Origin: Bradyrhizobium sp. 1(2017)
GTDB taxonomy: Bacteria; Pseudomonadota; Alphaproteobacteria; Rhizobiales; Xanthobacteraceae
Direction of reading: 5' to 3'
DNA length: 64,000 bases
Assembly (NCBI RefSeq): GCF_011602485.2
Contig: NZ_CP050022.2
Coordinates: forward strand, 930,001-994,000
The translations under genes were made by a program, and so were the position numbers. Positions 57,831 through 64,000 of this stretch are shown piece by piece. The notes below the pieces were generated by a model. It saw only the letters and a program-made list of their open reading frames with translations. It was not told where the DNA came from and made no database searches. Position 1 is the stretch's first letter; every line of letters starts with the position of its first letter.

Positions 57831-59257
57831 ATGAAGCGAACTACCATTGCTTTGGCGCTTGCATTCGCTTTGCTGGGTGCATCGACCTTGCCACGAAGCG
57901 TCCAAGCCGCGGTTACTGAGGAAGAGGCACACGCAATCGCAGTTGATGCTTATCTCTATCTCTACCCACTGATCTCTATGGATGTGACCAGAAAGCAGTC
58001 CACAAACATTGAGCCGGGCAAGGAAATCGGTAAAGGCCCGATCAATATGTTCACAAACGCACCTGAATATCCTCCGGGAAATCTCAGGCTCGTGGTGCGC
58101 GTGAACTTCGACACGCTTTACTCGCTTGCGTGGCTCGACATGACCAAGGAAGCAATGGTCGTCTCTGCGCCAGATACCAATGGCCGATACTATCTTCTGC
58201 AGATGCTCGATATGTGGACAGACGTCTTGCTTCGCCGGGTTGGCGCACGACCGGCACGGAAGCAGCGAACTTCCTTGTCACGCCGCCTGACTGGAGTGGG
58301 ACCGTTCCATCTGGCATGTCGCGGATCAGCGCACCGACGCCCTTCGTATGGATCATCGGCCGGACAAAGACCGACGGCCCGCCCGACTACGGGGCGGTAC
58401 ACAGAATACAAGCGGGCTACAAAGTCACCCCGCTCTCGCAATGGGGCAAGCCTCCGCAGCCGGTGACGGTGACGATCGACCCGAGCGTTGACATGAAAAC
58501 GCCGCCGAAAATGCAAGTCGATACGATGCCAGCCGACAAGTTCTTCGCTTATGCCGCCGAGCTATTGAAGGTCAATCCGCCGCACATCACCGACGAGCCA
58601 ATGATGGCGGAATTGAAGAAGGTTGGGTTCGGGCCGGGAAAGAGCTTCTCGTTGGAGCAGGCTTCTCCCGCTATTCGTAGCGCTTTCTCGAAAGCGCCTG
58701 AGGCAGCGCAGAAATTGATGGCATGGAAGGTGCCGACCATTGCCCCTGTCGTGAATGGCTGGTCCATGAACGTTGACACGATGGGAGTATATGGCAACTA
58801 TTATCTGAAGCGGGCAATTGTCGCCCAATTGGGTCTGGGCTCGAACCTCCCGAAGGACGCGATATATCCGATGAATTTGGGCGACGAGAGCGGCAGACCG
58901 CTGGACGGCGCAAACAAATACACGCTGCACTTTGACAAAGACAACGCGCCTCCGGTGAATGCCTTCTGGTCGGTCACGCTCTACGACAGCGAAGGTTTCC
59001 AGGTGCCAAATTCCCTCAATCGGTTTGCTCTAAGTAGCTGGATGCCGTTGAAGCGGAATGCGGACGGATCACTCGACCTTTACTTTCAGAACGAAAGCCC
59101 CGGTGCAAACAACGAAGCCAACTGGCTTCCGGCGCCCAAAACATCATTCAACCTGCTCATGCGCATGTACGCGCCAAAGTCCGAGGCGCTCATCGGAAAG
59201 TGGAAGCCCCCGGCGGTTATTCGATCACAGTCGCTGCCCAGTTTGGTCGCACAATAG
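57831..59257 (+). pseudogene. DUF1254/DUF1214 exported protein, frameshifted
   Basis: Signal peptide (MKRTTIALALAFALLGASTL to SVQA), then the DUF1254 part AYLYLYPLISMDVTRKQS and YYLLQMLDMWTDV. After codon 132 the frame is lost: one C missing near 58228 would restore VFASPGWRTTGTEAANFLVT, which continues in the next frame to 59257 with the DUF1214 end (NAFWSVTLYDSEGF). With one base added, about 475 residues. It is a recent pseudogene or a sequencing error. Confidence 0.85.
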
Positions 59258-59365
59258 GTCATGTGCACGTTTCTAGTCACGATCCATAGCCATCCCCACG
59301 AAAATTGCAGTCTTAGGACCGCTCGTGGCCCCCTTAGCGGACAAATCGCGGCATTTGCGCCACGG

Positions 59366-59927
59366 CCGCTTTTGACCCTGGCTGTGTGAAAACGCCGGGG
59401 TGCTGATATGATTCTCCCGTGATTCTGTGGGGGAATCGATGAGGCGCTAGGACGCCTACCGCTGTCCAGCTGGGGAGCGGCTGCGATATCGCTACACAAG
59501 CGAAGAAGACGGCAAGATGCTGCGGCGCTACTGGACCACGGCCTGTCAAAATTGTTCGCTCAAATCGCAGTGCACGACGGGGCCAGAGCGGCGAATTACA
59601 CGATGGGATCACGAGCAGCTGCTCGAGGCCGTGCAGCAGCGGCTTGATGCAAACCCAGAAGCCATGCGCCAGCGTCGGGAGACGGTCGAACATCCATTCG
59701 GCACGATGAAGGCCCGCATGGGGGCGACGCACTGCCTCACCAAAACGCTTCCCAAAGTGGCCGCCGAGATGGCGCTCTCGGTTCTGGCCTACAATCTGAC
59801 CCGGGTCATGAACATTGTCGGCATCAAGCCACTGATCACTGCGATCGAGGCCTGAGACAGGCCCGGTTCCTAGCTCCCCGACCGACGCCCTTTGCGGCCG
59901 TTTTTACACGGCCAAGACCCAAAGCGG
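59366..59927 (+). mobile_element. Decayed IS1182-like element, copy 2
   Basis: Left end CCGCTTTTGACCCTGGCTGT (59366) and the right end matching copy 1 (to 59927) are both kept, but the interior jumps from ATGAGGCGCT to AGGACGCCTACCGCTG, deleting most of the transposase. The shared right half differs from copy 1 at only a few positions. Same orientation as copy 1, about 5 kb apart. Confidence 0.8.
59439..59855 (+). pseudogene. IS1182-family transposase C-terminal fragment, copy 2
   Basis: After the deletion joint the frame reads DAYRCPAGERLRYRYTSEED and on through MLRRYWTTACQNCSLKSQCT to the same C-terminus LITAIEA at 59855. No catalytic centre remains. Confidence 0.8.
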
Positions 59928-59932
59928 TTGTT

Positions 59933-59946
59933 TTGATTTAAATCAA
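59933..59946 (+). promoter_or_regulatory. FNR/FixK box, perfect palindrome
   Basis: TTGATTTAAATCAA is a perfect palindrome just outside IS copy 2. It is centred 43 bp before the ATG at 59983, so a leaderless or very short transcript start would fit. Confidence 0.6.
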
Positions 59947-59982
59947 CACGAGCCGACTGGCATGTCCTTTCTTGCTTGCCTG

Positions 59983-60270
59983 ATGAGGCAGTCAGAGCAC
60001 AAGAGATTCAACCTCACGCCTGCGGTTCGTCGCGCGATGATCGCGACCAATGACCAGAAAGTGTTTCGCACTTATGGGCCGAACGGCAGCGCCTGGAAGT
60101 GCGAGCGCAATGGCGTCTCGCCGCGCATGCTCTGGAAACTGCTCGCGCACGAACTGATAGAGGACGAGCCGCAGACGGCCGTCACGACAGATACACCCGC
60201 AACCATCCGCATGCGCCTGAGTAGGGTTGGGTTGGACATGTTAAAAGCGAGCCTGGACGGGAAAGCATGA
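59983..60270 (+). CDS. Small hypothetical protein
   Basis: 95 residues from ATG 59983 (MRQSEHKRFNLTPAVRRAMI); a start at 59962 adds 7 residues but lies too close to the FixK box. Contains FRTYGPNGSAWKCERNGVSP and a helical tail. No known domain. The following hairpin at 60296-60319 may also end its transcript. Confidence 0.5.
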   Translation: MRQSEHKRFNLTPAVRRAMIATNDQKVFRTYGPNGSAWKCERNGVSPRMLWKLLAHELIEDEPQTAVTTDTPATIRMRLSRVGLDMLKASLDGKA

Positions 60271-60295
60271 GGCGATTGCTCATGCGCGCAAAAAA

Positions 60296-60319
60296 AAAGC
60301 CCCGGCGAGCCGGGGCTTT
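60296..60319 (-). terminator. Rho-independent terminator of the porin-like gene
   Basis: Perfect 10-bp stem AAAGCCCCGG / CCGGGGCTTT with loop CGAG; on the reverse strand it is followed by a long T-run, a textbook terminator for the gene ending at 60342. It may also work for the rightward gene ending at 60270. Confidence 0.9.
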
Positions 60320-60341
60320 GGTTTGCAAAACATGGGGGCGA

Positions 60342-61100
60342 TCAGTACCTCGCTGCGACGGGCGCCCCGTATCCGCCGAAGCGGTAATTCAACCGAAGCG
60401 TGATCATGTCCACATCCTGGCTGACACCGCCGCCGGTGAGGGCGAATCCTCCGGGCGTGACCACGCCTGCGAACCCGAAATTGTCACGCCCCATCCAGAG
60501 ATGGTCGTACTCGATACCGAACGACCAGTTGGGGGTGAAGCCGTATTCCCAGCCAACACCGAGGGCGCCGCCCCAGCGCGTGTGGCCTGCCGAGGCAAGG
60601 CCCACTCCAGTGAGGTTGTCGAATACATCGAAGCGATTGCGCGTCACGGCGGCACCGCCCTTCACGTAGAACAGGGAGGCGTTCCAGGCCCATCCGAGTT
60701 GCGCCGTGAACAGCCCGATGCCATCGATCTTGCCCGTGGTCGAGACGAACGGATCGAACAGGCTGACGCGGGTGTTCTTGATGTCGGCCCAATCCCCCTG
60801 CGCTTCCAAGCCGAGCACAAACTGATTCATTTGCCAGCGGTACCCGATCTGTCCGCCCACGAGGCCTCCGGAGCGATCGGCGCAACCAGCCGCCAACGCC
60901 CCTGCGGGCGTTACAAAATCAACGCAGCCATGGCTCTGGCCCCAGCCTCCGTTGGCACCAATGTAGAAGCCGGTCCAGTTGTAAACTGTCGCAACCGGCA
61001 TCGGCGGCGGCACGGCTTTGGCGGGCATGTCGGCCGCCGAAGCCGGAGCCATCATGCTCAGCGTCGCAAAGCCGATTGCAGCAATTGAAAGCTTTCTCAT
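60342..61100 (-). CDS. Omp25/RopB-like outer-membrane beta-barrel protein
   Basis: 252 residues. Signal peptide (MRKLSIAAIGFATLSMMAPA to SAADMPAKA), the family start YNWTGFYIGANGGWGQSH, alternating amphipathic strands with WGGALGVGWEYGFTPNWSFG, and the C-terminal strand VDMITLRLNYRFGG. Eight-stranded barrel expected in the outer membrane. ATG 61100 is chosen over 61139. GAGGGGATCCAAGG precedes it. Confidence 0.92.
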   Translation of the reverse strand: MRKLSIAAIGFATLSMMAPASAADMPAKAVPPPMPVATVYNWTGFYIGANGGWGQSHGCVDFVTPAGALAAGCADRSGGLVGGQIGYRWQMNQFVLGLEAQGDWADIKNTRVSLFDPFVSTTGKIDGIGLFTAQLGWAWNASLFYVKGGAAVTRNRFDVFDNLTGVGLASAGHTRWGGALGVGWEYGFTPNWSFGIEYDHLWMGRDNFGFAGVVTPGGFALTGGGVSQDVDMITLRLNYRFGGYGAPVAARY

Positions 61101-61258
61101 CCTTGGATCCCCTCGCTTAAACATTCTTCTTAGAAGCAAGTCCTCATGCAGGCGGGTGCATAAGTGCCGCGAACATCCTGAAGGTTACGAGCAAGAGGGC
61201 CGTCGGCCCGTGCCAAAATGGCAACACTCAAAAGCCATCGCTCTGCACGGTACCGTGC

Positions 61259-61525
61259 TTATTCCCCGTTCGACATTCCCTGAGCCGCGGCGCCGGACGG
61301 CTCCTCGGCGAGCCAAGGCGCAATGCCGGATGCTGGAATAAGCCGCCGGGGAAGATGAGGGTTTATCGTGCCTGCGAAGACAGCGAGGCCTTCGTCCAGC
61401 TTTGCGCGAGCGAAGGTCTTGGCTTCTGCTTCCGTCGCAAAGGTCCTCGTTTCTCGAGGGCTGCGCTGCTTCGGCAGCGTACCGGATTTGCGGATCTCGA
61501 AGGTGACGTACCAAGTCGGCGTCAT
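61259..61525 (-). CDS. Small hypothetical protein, intact relative of the 55.2-kb pseudogene
   Basis: 88 residues from ATG 61525 (MTPTWYVTFEIRKSG). The frame is open to 61561, but the relative at 55230 starts at the equivalent codon and the FixK box spacing also favours 61525. Core TFATEAEAKTFARAKLDEGL then FAGTINPHLPRRLIP. No known domain. Confidence 0.7.
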   Translation of the reverse strand: MTPTWYVTFEIRKSGTLPKQRSPRETRTFATEAEAKTFARAKLDEGLAVFAGTINPHLPRRLIPASGIAPWLAEEPSGAAAQGMSNGE

Positions 61526-61584
61526 ACAGGCACCAATCGATTGCCCCCGCTCAGTCTTCAATGTGGCACGGTGTCAGGTCGCGG

Positions 61585-61598
61585 TTGATCTAAATCAA
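61585..61598 (-). promoter_or_regulatory. FNR/FixK box, perfect in all defined positions
   Basis: TTGATCTAAATCAA, centred 66 bp before the ATG at 61525, fits activation at -41.5 with a leader of about 25 nt. Confidence 0.7.
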
Positions 61599-61696
61599 TA
61601 TTCGCACGTGGCGGCTTCAGCCGATCGTCGCTTTGCAGACGCGAAAGGCCATCATGGAAGCGAAGACGCGGGCCGTGTTGACGACGCCGCGACGTC

Positions 61697-62380
61697 TCAC
61701 GCGTAGGCCACCCAGCCGCGGAAGGTGAAGCCGGTGTAGAACAGGGTCGGCTCGGAGAAGCCGGCCTCGCGCAGGATCGCTTCGTCCTGCGCAGGCGTGA
61801 GGATTTCCAGATGGTTGGTGACGGCGTTGCGCGCGGCTGTCGCCTGCTCGGGCTCGACGCCGGAAGCTGTCAGGAACGCGGAATACCGCGACAGCCATAG
61901 CGGGCGTTCCTCATCGCCGTTGGGCGCGCTCAAATGGGCGGCCACGAAGGCCGCGCCCGGCTTCAGCCGGCGGCGGATTTCCGCGGCGATGCGGCGGCGC
62001 TCCGCGACATCGACGAAATGCAGGGTCAGCAGGCAGCTGGCGCCGTCGAACGGTCCGTCCGGCGTATCGTCGACGTAGCCCTGATGAAGATGCGCGCGCG
62101 GAGCGAGCGAGCCCAGGGTCTGCCTTGCGAGACCCAGCATCGCCGCGGACGGGTCCACGCCGTCGAAGCTCCAGCCGGGCTGCGCCTGCGCAAACGTCTT
62201 CAGCTCCAGGCCGCCGCCGGCGCCGAGAACGAGAATCCGTGCATCGTCACGCGCACGCTCGGCCAGCAGGATCGCCGCCATCGACAGCATGGCATTGTAG
62301 CCGGGCACGAAGCGCGGCGGCCCTTCGGTGTATCTCGCCACGGCCTGCGGATCGGAGAACATGTCTTGAATGTTGGTCAT
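61697..62380 (-). CDS. Class I SAM-dependent methyltransferase
   Basis: 227 residues. The SAM-binding motif I is RILVLGAGGGLELKTFAQAQ, motif II is SFDGVDPSAAMLGLARQ, and GASCLLTLHFVDVAERRRIA follows, a Rossmann methyltransferase. ATG 62380 has AAGGA upstream; a GTG at 62410 would overlap the Rrf2 gene by 4 bp. The substrate is unknown; it is paired with an Rrf2 regulator. Confidence 0.88.
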   Translation of the reverse strand: MTNIQDMFSDPQAVARYTEGPPRFVPGYNAMLSMAAILLAERARDDARILVLGAGGGLELKTFAQAQPGWSFDGVDPSAAMLGLARQTLGSLAPRAHLHQGYVDDTPDGPFDGASCLLTLHFVDVAERRRIAAEIRRRLKPGAAFVAAHLSAPNGDEERPLWLSRYSAFLTASGVEPEQATAARNAVTNHLEILTPAQDEAILREAGFSEPTLFYTGFTFRGWVAYA

Positions 62381-62406
62381 GGCGTCGTCCTTGCTGGAAA
62401 TGCCGG

Positions 62407-62865
62407 TCACGCACCATGGGCGCGCAGGCCCTGATGCTTCCGGGACCCGAGGCGCTTGCGAAAATCCTCGCTCAGCATCGCCAGCGTCACCTTGCCGAGG
62501 CGCGACAGCAGCAGCGCCTCCGCATCATGAAAGGCCTGGTCGAGCGCGGCGTTGACGGCCTGCTCGACGAGGCAGCCGGGTGCCTCGGTCCGGTTGCCCA
62601 TCGCCAGCAATGCCGGGCTGCCGAGCGCGGTGTAGACGTCGCGCAGCGTCACCTTCGAGAGGTCACACGCCAGCCGCCAGCCGCCGCCATGCCCCTTCTC
62701 GGAGCGGACATATCCGAGCTCCCGCAGGCCGGCCATGATGCGCCGGATCACCACCGGGTTGGTGTCCATCGCCTTCGCCAGGGTCTCGGACGTGAACGGG
62801 CCGGGCTGTTGCGCCATGTGCAGCAGCACGTGGAGCACGCCGGACAAACGGGAATCGCGTCTCAT
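62407..62865 (-). CDS. Rrf2-family transcriptional regulator
   Basis: 152 residues. Winged HTH with [20 protein letters not shown] and [20 protein letters not shown]. Unlike Fe-S Rrf2 proteins (IscR, NsrR) it lacks the three-Cys cluster; Cys are in LACDL and [13 protein letters not shown]. More like the YwnA-type group. It precedes the methyltransferase and probably controls it. A symmetric site overlaps its start. Confidence 0.88.
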   Translation of the reverse strand: MRRDSRLSGVLHVLLHMAQQPGPFTSETLAKAMDTNPVVIRRIMAGLRELGYVRSEKGHGGGWRLACDLSKVTLRDVYTALGSPALLAMGNRTEAPGCLVEQAVNAALDQAFHDAEALLLSRLGKVTLAMLSEDFRKRLGSRKHQGLRAHGA

Positions 62866-62886
62866 GTAACTTCATATGTTGCATAT
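62864..62886. promoter_or_regulatory. Inverted repeat overlapping the Rrf2 gene start
   Basis: ATGTAAC-N7-GTTGCAT (62864-62884) is symmetric in 6 of 7 positions, and ATATG-TTG-CATAT (62874-62886) is a second perfect 5-bp symmetry in it. Position at the start codon suggests autorepression. Confidence 0.5.
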
Positions 62887-63326
62887 CTCGGCCTGAGTCA
62901 ACGGCTGACCGTGCCCGCGTCAGAAAACACGGCGGGGCCTCAGCGCAGGGCGAGACGTGGTGAGATTGTCGGGATGGGCGGCGGTGCCAGAAAAGCGCCA
63001 AGTGGACGCAACGCATCTGCGCCCGATGATGCCATCATGCGCCTGTGTTGCCCGACGGTGCAACGGCTTTCTGCCCGACGGGTCAACGTCGGCGCGATCC
63101 GCCTAAGTCATTGATCCCACGAGTGCCGGCTACTGTGCATGGGGTTGTTTTCGCACTTTTTACTTAGGTTATTTAGGTCGGTCCAAAGCACCGAGCTCGC
63201 CATGCCGATTTGTCGCGGTGACGGCGCCGCACGCGAGGACAACAATCGGCCAGGCACTGCCCGACTTTTCGTCATTGGCCTCGCGCGGCGCTCGTTTTCA
63301 TCCATCCATTTTATCGGAGGCGCATC
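62887..63326. other. Divergent intergenic stretch, Rrf2 / ABM-domain gene
   Basis: About 440 bp. No supported gene. Contains the tandem 9-bp repeat at 63160-63177 in its AT-rich part, and CATTTTATCGGAGGCGCATC ahead of the ABM start. Confidence 0.4.
63160..63177 (+). promoter_or_regulatory. Tandem 9-bp repeat upstream of ABM-domain gene
   Basis: TTACTTAGG is followed at once by TTATTTAGG, in an AT-rich promoter-like patch 150 bp before 63327. Direct repeats with a 9-bp period may bind a regulator of the ABM gene. Confidence 0.4.
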
Positions 63327-63620
63327 ATGCAGGTTTACAACGTGGTCAAGTTCAGGGTGAAGGCGGGAGAGGAAGCCGCCTTCCTCGACGCGCACCGGAA
63401 CGGCAAGGCCAAATGGCCGGGGCTGGAGCACGGCGTCATCATCAGGACCGGCGAGCAGACCTTCTGCCTGATCGGCACCTGGTCCAGCCAGGATGCGCTG
63501 GTCGCGGCACGGTCGGCGATGATCAAGACTCTCGACAGTTTCAGGTCGGTGCTCGAGGATCAGGGCAACGGGCGCGGCGTGACGGATGCCGTGTCGGGGG
63601 AGGTCGTGCTCGCGCTTTAG
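63327..63620 (+). CDS. ABM-domain (antibiotic biosynthesis monooxygenase-like) protein
   Basis: 97 residues. MQVYNVVKFRVKAGEEAAFL and CLIGTWSSQDALVAARSAMI match the small ferredoxin-like dimeric ABM fold. Some members are monooxygenases or haem-degrading enzymes, others have no known activity; the key residues are not decisive. GGAGGCGCATC precedes the ATG. Confidence 0.8.
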   Translation: MQVYNVVKFRVKAGEEAAFLDAHRNGKAKWPGLEHGVIIRTGEQTFCLIGTWSSQDALVAARSAMIKTLDSFRSVLEDQGNGRGVTDAVSGEVVLAL

Positions 63621-63637
63621 GGAACGCCGCGGCGCGT

Positions 63638-64000
63638 TCACTTCATGATACGCACGCCCTTGGTCGTGAACCGCTGCGTCCTGCCGCCGGGCCGCACCGG
63701 GCGCTTTGTGCCGGCGGCCTTGCCGGTGCCGGGCGGCTGGTGTGCGGGAACGAGCTGGTGCGGCTGCGAGCCGATCAGGTCGCGGCGGCCCATCTCGATC
63801 AAGGCCTCGCGCAGCACCGGCCAATTGTCGGGGTCGTGATAGCGCAAAAACGCCTTGTGCAGGCGGCGCTGGCGCAGGCCCTTGATCGCCTCGACCTTGT
63901 CGCTGCCGCCGTGCCGTACGCCGCGCAGGGGATTGACGCCGGTATGGTACATCGCGGTCGCGGTCGCCATCGGCGAGGGCAGGAAGGTCTGCACCTGATC
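63638..64000 (-). CDS. YgiQ-family radical SAM protein, C-terminal part (5' end outside window)
   Basis: The visible 120 codons read [40 protein letters not shown] and [12 protein letters not shown], the DUF3362 end of YgiQ-type radical SAM proteins. The catalytic CxxxCxxC part lies beyond the window. The function of the family is unknown. Confidence 0.9.
   Translation of the reverse strand, partial: DQVQTFLPSPMATATAMYHTGVNPLRGVRHGGSDKVEAIKGLRQRRLHKAFLRYHDPDNWPVLREALIEMGRRDLIGSQPHQLVPAHQPPGTGKAAGTKRPVRPGGRTQRFTTKGVRIMK

Noticed and set aside
60286..60319. Poly-A run and GC hairpin as a possible small RNA
   Set aside because: Better explained as the terminator of the leftward porin-like gene.
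1..64000. CRISPR arrays, prophage genes, toxin-antitoxin pairs, integrases
   Set aside because: Looked for regular spaced repeats and family motifs; none seen. The intergenic palindromes are not regularly spaced arrays.

Overview
The window is a high-GC alphaproteobacterial chromosome segment. Gene order (rpmH-rnpA-yidC-engB-argB, def-fmt-truA, dnaX-ybaB-recR), the 1604-residue NAD-glutamate dehydrogenase, FixK/FNR-type boxes and dense intergenic palindromic repeats point to Bradyrhizobium or a close relative in the Nitrobacteraceae. This is an inference from content; no database was searched.

Layout. 1-9.2 kb: partial acyltransferase, UDP-glucose dehydrogenase (ugd), HrpB-type helicase, membrane-anchored retropepsin, phosphomannomutase/phosphoglucomutase, and a chemoreceptor with a small membrane protein. 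9.3-12.2 kb: Lrp/AsnC regulator and a HIT - NudC - PfkB-kinase operon. 12.4-16.7 kb: a leftward cassette of an enolase-superfamily enzyme, an SDR-fold protein without the catalytic Tyr/Lys, and an amino-acid-type ABC transporter; this is a catabolic unit of unknown substrate. 16.85 kb: SRP RNA. 17-20.3 kb: dnaX-ybaB-recR and a secreted protein. 20.4-25.7 kb: AmpG-like MFS, rmuC, and def/fmt/truA. 25.9-35.65 kb: lysine and arginine biosynthesis (dapE, dapD, argB), HAD nucleotidase, DUF proteins and the engB-yidC-rnpA-rpmH block. 36-37.5 kb: histidine kinase. 37.8 kb: tRNA-Arg(ACG).

37.8-44.2 kb is accessory in character: small secreted, CBS and YbaK proteins, a degenerate tRNA-Arg 3' copy, and a giant SAM-domain/cyclase/ATPase/TPR protein of lower GC. 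44.2-53.1 kb holds NAD-glutamate dehydrogenase, a secreted duplicated-domain protein, a PhyH-type dioxygenase, an LLM flavin oxidoreductase and a secreted Pro/Lys-rich protein.

53.3-61.6 kb is the most interesting stretch. Two decayed, internally deleted copies of one IS1182-like element lie in direct orientation around an Arg-rich exported protein, a nonsense-mutated small gene, an arylsulfatase and a frameshifted DUF1254 gene. Five FNR/FixK-type palindromes (TTGAT-N4-ATCAA or near variants) precede genes here. For three of them the box centre lies 61-70 bp before the start codon, as expected for activation from about -41.5. This suggests a hidden oxygen- or redox-responsive regulon within a mobile, partly decaying neighbourhood. 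A second copy of the small gene, intact and carrying its own box, sits at 61.5 kb.

61.7-64 kb: methyltransferase/Rrf2 regulator pair, an ABM-domain protein and the C-terminus of a YgiQ-type radical SAM protein. More than a dozen intergenic palindromic repeats of several sequence families separate transcription units across 2-37 kb and are absent from the accessory part.
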